Positions 58,416 to 64,000 of a DNA stretch of 64,000 nucleotides are shown here, in pieces (position 1 is the stretch's first letter; each line of letters opens with the position of its first letter). The DNA comes from Lepas anatifera (Eukaryota > Arthropoda > Thecostraca > Lepadidae). The notes beneath the pieces are model-generated. The model ran no database searches, was not told the DNA's origin, and saw only the letters and a list, made by a program, of their open reading frames with translations. The stretch covers positions 868,001-932,000 of the forward strand of contig JAOTON010000210.1 in the NCBI GenBank assembly GCA_034440635.1. Reading direction: 5' to 3'. The translations under genes and the position numbers were made by a program.

Positions 58416-59600
58416 CCCTTGCCCCGGTGGCGGGTGCGAGCCACCTTCGCCCTGGTGGGGGGGGGCCTAAAAAGGCCCCCCACGATCTCAAGAACTAAGA
58501 GCTAAAAAAGCGTAGAAGGGCAATCAAAAACTCTTCAAAAATGATTTTGAAAATACTTCGGTCATTTTTCTCGTCAGGCCAATATCAAGGGCATCAGAGG
58601 TCAAAATAAGTCAAAATCGCTAATATGAGGTGTTCTAAGGAAACCTCATATATCTCAGAAACTATGATAGCTAGAAACATTTTTTCAACACCATTCGAAA
58701 GCTCTTGAGTTGCTCTTTCAGTGCAGTGGCAATTATTTTCGTGTCAGGTCAAAGCCTAGGGAGCTATAGGTTACTGAATATTGGGAATGTTCTTGGGAAT
58801 GTCCATAGCCACCCATGCACAACGGTGTTTCCTTTTTCGCTAATAACTTCCAAACCAAGCAAGATGCAGCCATAATTGATGCACCATTGCAATCCTCTCG
58901 TCAATAATAACCGAATGATATATAATATTGCTATGCCAGGTCAAATTTCAAAAATTAGACCTGACCCAGGTCAACGGTCTGACCCAACTTGACCTGGTAT
59001 AGTCATGATGTATATCATTTAACTTGCAGTGACTATACAAACACTTTGGTGACAAAATAAAAGTTTTGTCTTTGTTTATTCAAAATTTACAGTCAAACAC
59101 CAAAAATTCTTATTTGACCTAAGGTGACCTTCAAAAGGCCACAAGTCAAAATAGTATCAACATCAGAAATGGGCTAAGAGGAAGTCTTAACCGATGTTTG
59201 AAGTTGATTCCATCCATACTTACTGAGAAAAGCTCATTTCGTGATTTTCCCCATGTATTTACAATGGGGAGGTCATGTTCTGCACATGACCTTAGGTCAC
59301 CAATATCAAAAATCCCGGAACATATGATGCAGCTCCTGGCGGGTCCAATATGTGGTATGAGTTTCAACTTGATCGATTAACCCTCCTTTTAGTAATGCAG
59401 TGCCAAGCATTTTTTAGGTGAGGTCACTTCACCTGGCCTGGTGACCTGACCTGATATAGCCTTAGGCTAAGTTTTTCAGGGAAGATGTAAAAATGATAAA
59501 GGAACAGCTAGACTAAGTTTGGCGGAGCTGCGCGCCGCCGTTTTTTGGCCACTTTGGAAAAACCAGAGAGGTCTAAAAAGATTCCCCACCCGGGCGAAGG
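58416..59600 (-). mobile_element. AGGTCA-rich TTAA MITE, intact, 1.2 kb
   Basis: TTAA on both sides (58412-58415 and 59601-59604). The ends are CCCTTGCCCCGGTGGCGGG and CCCCACCCGGGCGAAGG, an inverted repeat. Many half-sites occur, for example TCAGGTCACCAGG-type blocks in reverse at 59419-59452 and TGACCCAGGTCAACGG at 58962-58977. It aligns in the same direction as 12655-13640. It is the longest complete copy. It is non-coding apart from short chance frames. Confidence 0.85.
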
Positions 59601-59604
59601 TTAA

Positions 59605-60600
59605 AGAAAATTATCGGAAATCCGGAAGTTTGGAGGCCAAATGTTTTTTTCTCTCCCTGAATCTGCCATTGGGTTGAAGCCGAATATATGTACAGACGAG
59701 AATGTAAAAAAAAACTCGCACCATAAATCAGGTCTAGGTGCCATCTTATGAGTATGCTGCCGGTGTCTGCTTTGTGCAGTCGATCCGATTAACGGTTTGT
59801 TTGCTTGATGAGAAAATGTTCAAGCAGCTGCTTCGCTCTTCCGTTTTACACAGTTGCCTAATGGAAAAACCAGGCGTGGCCTATATCAAATACACACCTG
59901 GAAGATCGAACAAACAGATTAACGAACGGCCGGCAAGAATAGATCTACCAGCTCAGGCGGCTTCTGAGAGGCAGATTCGGAATAACGGGAGAACAGAGAA
60001 AAAGGCAAAAGATTGCACTAGCTCAAACTAGCGGTGCACTCGCAATACCCGCGGACCGTGAGTTGTGCACAAAACAGCTTAGCCAGCGGAACACTTCAAA
60101 CATCGACCGAAACATAATCTCTCATGCGGGAGGCCGCACACATAAAAATGAGACTCTCGCGGCGCGGGATGGTTAACATCAGCACAGACCTCGTCCGCCT
60201 GAGTGAATATTAAGCCTGAACCGGAAGAAAAAATCAGTTGAAAGAGCTATTCAATGATCCCATGGTATCCCATCCCGTGACCGTGGTTTGTTCTTGCACG
60301 TGATAAAGAACGGATATGACATAACGGTTTGTTAGATCTCACAACGGTTTTATGCGATCGAACGATTTCCCAAATAACTTTACACTCAGACTTGAGTGTT
60401 GAAAGGTGACATTTACGGGAAGAGGAACCGTGGAGACTGCCCCCCCATCCCCCAATCTAGGACCAATGTCCCTTTTTCAATTTAAGCGGTGGGTAGCATT
60501 ATCAGAAGACTGAGCAAGCCCTTCGACGTTTGAGTTTCTGAATGTCATGCATGACTACGGATTCTTCTGACGAGATAGCGATTGCGAACATAGTGTACAT
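59605..60600. other. No gene recognised
   Basis: A 97-codon plus-strand frame (59738-60031) has a cysteine-containing start and a basic C-terminus but matches no family I know. No splice or promoter context was found. Confidence 0.35.
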
Positions 60601-61775
60601 TGAGTGAACCCCGATATCTCCCCCGCTATGTTGGCAGGACCAGGTTTTTCTGACCTCGGCAGTTGTCGCTTCGCCTCGACTGCTGTCGCTCCGTTTCCGC
60701 ACTGCTCACAAACACAGCGTTCCGCACGTTTACCGTTCTATTTCCCAACAGCGCAATGCATACAAAATCACCATGTCGACCGTGCGCTCGGATGCGGCGC
60801 GTGTATTGGCTGCGCTCTGCCGTGGTGGCCGGCGCTGAGAACAGGTGCGCCGCGGGCGGCCGCCTCACCATAGCTGGACACCTCCCCGCCGGCTGACCGC
60901 CACCGCCCCCGCCCCCGCCACCAGTCCGCACGGCGGCGCTGCTGCTCAAAACAGTGATCCAACACGATATCTCCACTTCTGGTTGTTTTACAACTTTTGA
61001 GTCCCAGCTCGAGGCCGAGATTCAGGGAAGCGAGTCGAAATAAATAAATGGAGCTTTGGTATTTGAGTTGACGAGGTGGTTGACTGCAGCTGCAGGCGGC
61101 GCAGTCAGAGGGCGGCGGCGGCCGGAGCCGGCGACTGGTTACACGCCCAGCGGCCAGGACCCAGCCCTGATCCGCCCCAACACATACCGATCCAGGGCTT
61201 GAGCATATTTTGGATACAACGGAACCGGGGTTGTACTCCTATGACTAGACACAAGGACCCGATCTACAGGACAACAACCGCACGTACGCGCTCACACGCC
61301 CTCACATTCTCAAACAGTTCACAGACTTGGGTTCGGGTGCGTAACTGGGTGTGCACTGTCGACGTTTGTGTCAGTGGGTGTGTGTTTGACCTATGTACAG
61401 ACTGAACAATGGGCGGCGGCGGCGGCGGCGACACAAGTACAGCCAACCCCTGCCACGCCACGCGACCGCTGGGCGAAGCTTGGCGCCGACAGCGCCACCT
61501 ATCGCACACAGACTCTGGCGGCGAATGTGAGGGGGCAGCAGGCGCGCGCGCCGGGATCCGCCCGCCGCGGAAGGGAGTCCGCCAGGGACCGAGTCGGCTC
61601 CGAGCGTGCCTCTCCCGACGCCCTCAGGGACGGCTTCAGGGACGCCACCGGTGCGGGCACTGTCTGGCTGCTGAGGCCGAGCCGGCTGCAGCGACAGCGC
61701 GCTCACCAATCGCGAGAGCACACCTCCGGAGCTGCAAACGCAACGTACAGGTCAGCGCTCGGTAATGGCTAATCA
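60601..61775. other. GC-rich CpG island-like segment
   Basis: Two CpG-dense blocks (about 60780-60960 and 61080-61770). GGCGGCGGCGGCGGCG occurs at 61413-61428. Frames of up to 134 codons (61368-61772) overlap on both strands and are alanine/arginine-rich. The plus-strand frame reaches possible donors (CAGGTCAGC near 61748). This is the best place in the window for the 5' end of a host gene, but no protein can be named. Confidence 0.4.
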
Positions 61776-62480
61776 CAATGGCGACGATCATCGCCCAGGC
61801 TGGTCATGCCCAGAGAAGCTGCGGGTGTTCTAGCTTAAAGGCCGGAGCAGGCGCGAGCTGATCTATGGAACCAAACTGCCAAATGTCCCATGGCCAGAGG
61901 AGGTTGTGGGGTTTCCCACGTGTTTATAGACAACACGATGGAAGGAAGAATTGCTCAGTTTCCATCGATCGAAGCCCACTCATTAACAGACTTAGTCTTC
62001 CAGACTACGTTAAAGCAAAATTCATACATTGTTTACAACTGGGAACAAAGTTTCCCAACCACAAATATACCACATGCGCACCGGCTTTGACCGATATACT
62101 GGTTCTACGGCGTAGGAAAGCCCTCAGTTTGGAACGTGCTTGCGCCTCCCAAGCGGATAACATGGTATCTGAGGGTGTCTGGCTTCGTATCCTTGCCTTT
62201 TTGGTAATGCCGTAGTTTTCAGATATTTCTCTGCACCCTACAAAGCATTGTGCGATTTGCATCTCGCATGCCTCCCAGGCTTAGAGCTCACAATCTTCCA
62301 CTCGTGAAAAACAGAATGAATTTGTACTCCGAGGATTGCTCATGCATGCTTGCACTATCACAGGGATTATCAAGTAACCATTAATGGCACGTTTTTCACC
62401 TGGACATTTATCAAACAGTGATTTAAACCCCACAGTTCATCACAAGTCCATTGAATGCGGCCGAGAGTTTAGCCGAAGCT
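61776..62480. other. No gene recognised
   Basis: A 116-codon plus-strand frame (61865-62215) overlaps an 85-codon minus-strand frame. Neither shows a domain. Confidence 0.35.
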
Positions 62481-62484
62481 TTAA

Positions 62485-63503
62485 AGGGAATGGACCACTT
62501 TGTCGAAATTCTACAAAGAACATTTTAAGAACAAGAGAGATCTGAAAATGAGAAAACGACATTTTTCCCCACTTCCATAGGCTAAAAACAGAAATATATC
62601 CTCTTTTCTAACAATAAGTGACGTCATCCAAAATGACGGTTTTAATAATCAGTGAAATCCCAAATCTTAATCATAGACTCGCTTTAAAAGCACATTCACA
62701 GCCTTTCCGCATGACAATTTGTGTGCAGTACAAGAAGTACTAGTGCAAAGCCGAACATTAGATGGCGCTGCGGCAGCCATGTGTATTGAGTGGTCGAACG
62801 TTAATGCACATTTCTGATGTAAATACACAATTTCAGAGTTCAATTTTGACAAAAACAGATCACCCATGTTCCGAAAAGTCCGGTAGAGGAACAATGTGGT
62901 GTGTGGTACAGCCATTGGGCGCAATTTGGCCAAAATGCACATTGACTGGACGCTAATTCGCCCGATGCCTTCGGTCCACACGCAGCTAGATGCTGGCTCA
63001 CTCGATAGCATGGTATTTTCACTGAGTGGGTGAGGCTCAGGGCTTACGACCATAGGCGGATCCAGGATTGCCGATCGGGGGGGCACCTTCCCGGGGGGCG
63101 CCATACGGACCGGGGGGCGCCATCCGGACCAGGGGGCGCCACTTATGACCGGCAAAAGCTATCAGGTGGGCGCTAAATCCTATCGGTGGGCGCCGACTTT
63201 CGCATCCTGGGGGGGGGTGGGAAGCGACATTTCAGGGGGCGCCGAGGGTCGATCGGGGGGGGCACGTGCCCCCCCTGGATCCGCCTATGCTTACGACCAA
63301 TCAGATTACTGCTACCATATGGAAGTTATTCCTTCAGGGTTTGACATAAGCCAATAGGCCCCTTTACTTTGAACTTTAAAGCTGGCGAAAATTTTATATC
63401 GAGAGCTTTGGGTGAAAATAAATATGTCAGTAGTGGTTTCTCAGCACGCTCTACAAAACTGCTATCTCAGTTCAAAACCCATTATAAAAGTGGGACACTC
63501 CCT
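62485..63503 (+). mobile_element. TTAA MITE, AGGGAATG family, with nested hAT MITE
   Basis: TTAA on both sides (62481-62484 and 63504-63507). The ends are AGGGAATGGACCACTTTG and AAAGTGGGACACTCCCT. GCTATCTCAGTTCAAAACCC near the right end matches the copy at 42165. Removing the nested hAT MITE and its duplication leaves about 770 bp. The 162-codon minus-strand frame at 62667-63155 runs through both elements and is not a gene. Confidence 0.85.
63051..63289 (-). mobile_element. hAT-type MITE (GGCGGATCCAGG family), intact, nested
   Basis: It begins CATAGGCGGATCCAGG and ends CCTGGATCCGCCTATG. Exact 8-bp duplications CTTACGAC lie at 63043-63050 and 63290-63297. It is the reverse-orientation sister of 14916-15179, with perfect ends, and lies inside a TTAA element, so it is the younger insertion. 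Confidence 0.95.
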
Positions 63504-63691
63504 TTAAGCTCCCACCAACAGCGAAGGCCTGACATTTGAAAGCCCGCAGCGGCCGCAGCGCAACCATGTCTTGAACAGCACAGCACATCCACCAGAGCGG
63601 CGGCCAACGCCCACTACTGAGCAGAGCTGACGGTTTGAGTACCTCCGGCGTCTGGTCTGGCTCAAGGAACGGAGTCCAACGGACGCTCGCT

Positions 63692-64000
63692 AGTCCGCCG
63701 ACTGAATCTGCGCCCACTGCTTGACGCGGAGTCCGCCGACTGAATGTGCGCTGCTGAAAGCAGAGTCCGCGGACTGAATCTACGCTGTTGGACGTGGAGT
63801 CCGGGGACTGAATCTGCACTGCTGAAAGCAGAGTCCGCAGACTGAAGCTACGCTGTTGGACGTGGAGTCCGGGGACTGAATCTGCGCTGCTGAAAGCAGA
63901 GTCCGCGGACTGAATCTACGCTGTTGGACGTGGAGTCCGGGGACTGAATCTGCGCTGCTGAAAGCAGAGTCCGGGGACTGAATCTACGCTGTTGGACGTG
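63692..64000 (+). repeat. 34-bp satellite in alternating 68-bp dimers, running off the window
   Basis: Units start with AGTCCGCGGACTGAATCT or AGTCCGGGGACTGAATCT at 63730, 63764, 63798, 63832 and then every 34 bp. From 63764 on they alternate strictly between ACGCTGTTGGACGTGG and GCGCTGCTGAAAGCAG second halves, so the true repeating unit is 68 bp. AGTCCGCGGACT is a palindrome. The array continues past the right edge. Confidence 0.95.

Noticed and set aside
60601..61775. Several 80-134-codon frames as host exons
   Set aside because: They overlap on both strands in CpG-rich DNA, are Ala/Arg-rich, and I could not name a protein or pair splice sites.
62667..63155. 162-codon minus-strand frame as a gene
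   Set aside because: It crosses the boundary between a TTAA element and a nested hAT MITE, so it cannot be an old coding sequence, and it shows no domain.

Overview
This window looks like a transposon-dense, gene-poor stretch of an animal nuclear genome. The evidence is tRNA-derived SINEs, CR1/Jockey-type LINE fragments, many hAT-type elements with 8-bp target duplications, TTAA-flanked MITEs, long (GT)n and (CT)n microsatellites, no operon structure, and no long open reading frame except in a LINE. The mix suggests an invertebrate, perhaps an arthropod, but the sequence does not fix the species. I found no host gene that can be called with confidence. The best host-like coding piece is a single zinc-finger exon with a splice donor at 53946-54134.

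Layout. 1-16 kb: small hAT-type MITEs (1496, 3515, 9599, 10250 and 14916), a 1.3-kb hAT element at 1945-3246 that contains a younger TTAA element, two minisatellites near 8.4-8.8 kb, SINE copies, and an AGGTCA-rich TTAA element at 12655-13640. 16-25 kb: a 2.4-kb hAT-type element with a perfect target duplication (16364-18808), then two related LINE fragments lying tail to tail (22337-24985). 27-33 kb: a 3.2-kb hAT-type element (28175-31405) with a second one inside it (28555-30863). The inner one is mostly a degenerate 20-bp tandem array. A further hAT MITE at 32521-32878 splits a GC-rich island. 37.8-41.4 kb: a TA-flanked element with GGGTAAGATGCCCC ends, holding a TTAA element, a SINE and a long GT tract. 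42-47 kb: three more TTAA elements and a 23-bp palindromic minisatellite. 48.1-52.5 kb: a 4.3-kb composite with hAT-like ends. It carries the same 20-bp array in inverted orientation, two head-to-head decayed copies of a multicopy protein family, a 243-bp foldback and SINE copies. 54-64 kb: a 150-bp palindrome, more TTAA elements, GC-rich islands, and a 68-bp dimeric satellite that runs off the right edge.

Thirteen elements have ends plus 8-bp flanking duplications that can be read by eye: six are exact, four match at 7 of 8, one at 6 of 8 and one at 5 of 8, and one more exact case is nested inside a TTAA element. Nested insertions give relative ages. The most unusual feature is the TTAA-flanked family. 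It has no coding capacity but is packed with AGGTCA nuclear-receptor half-sites, including TCAAGGTCA forms, and at least eight copies lie in 64 kb.
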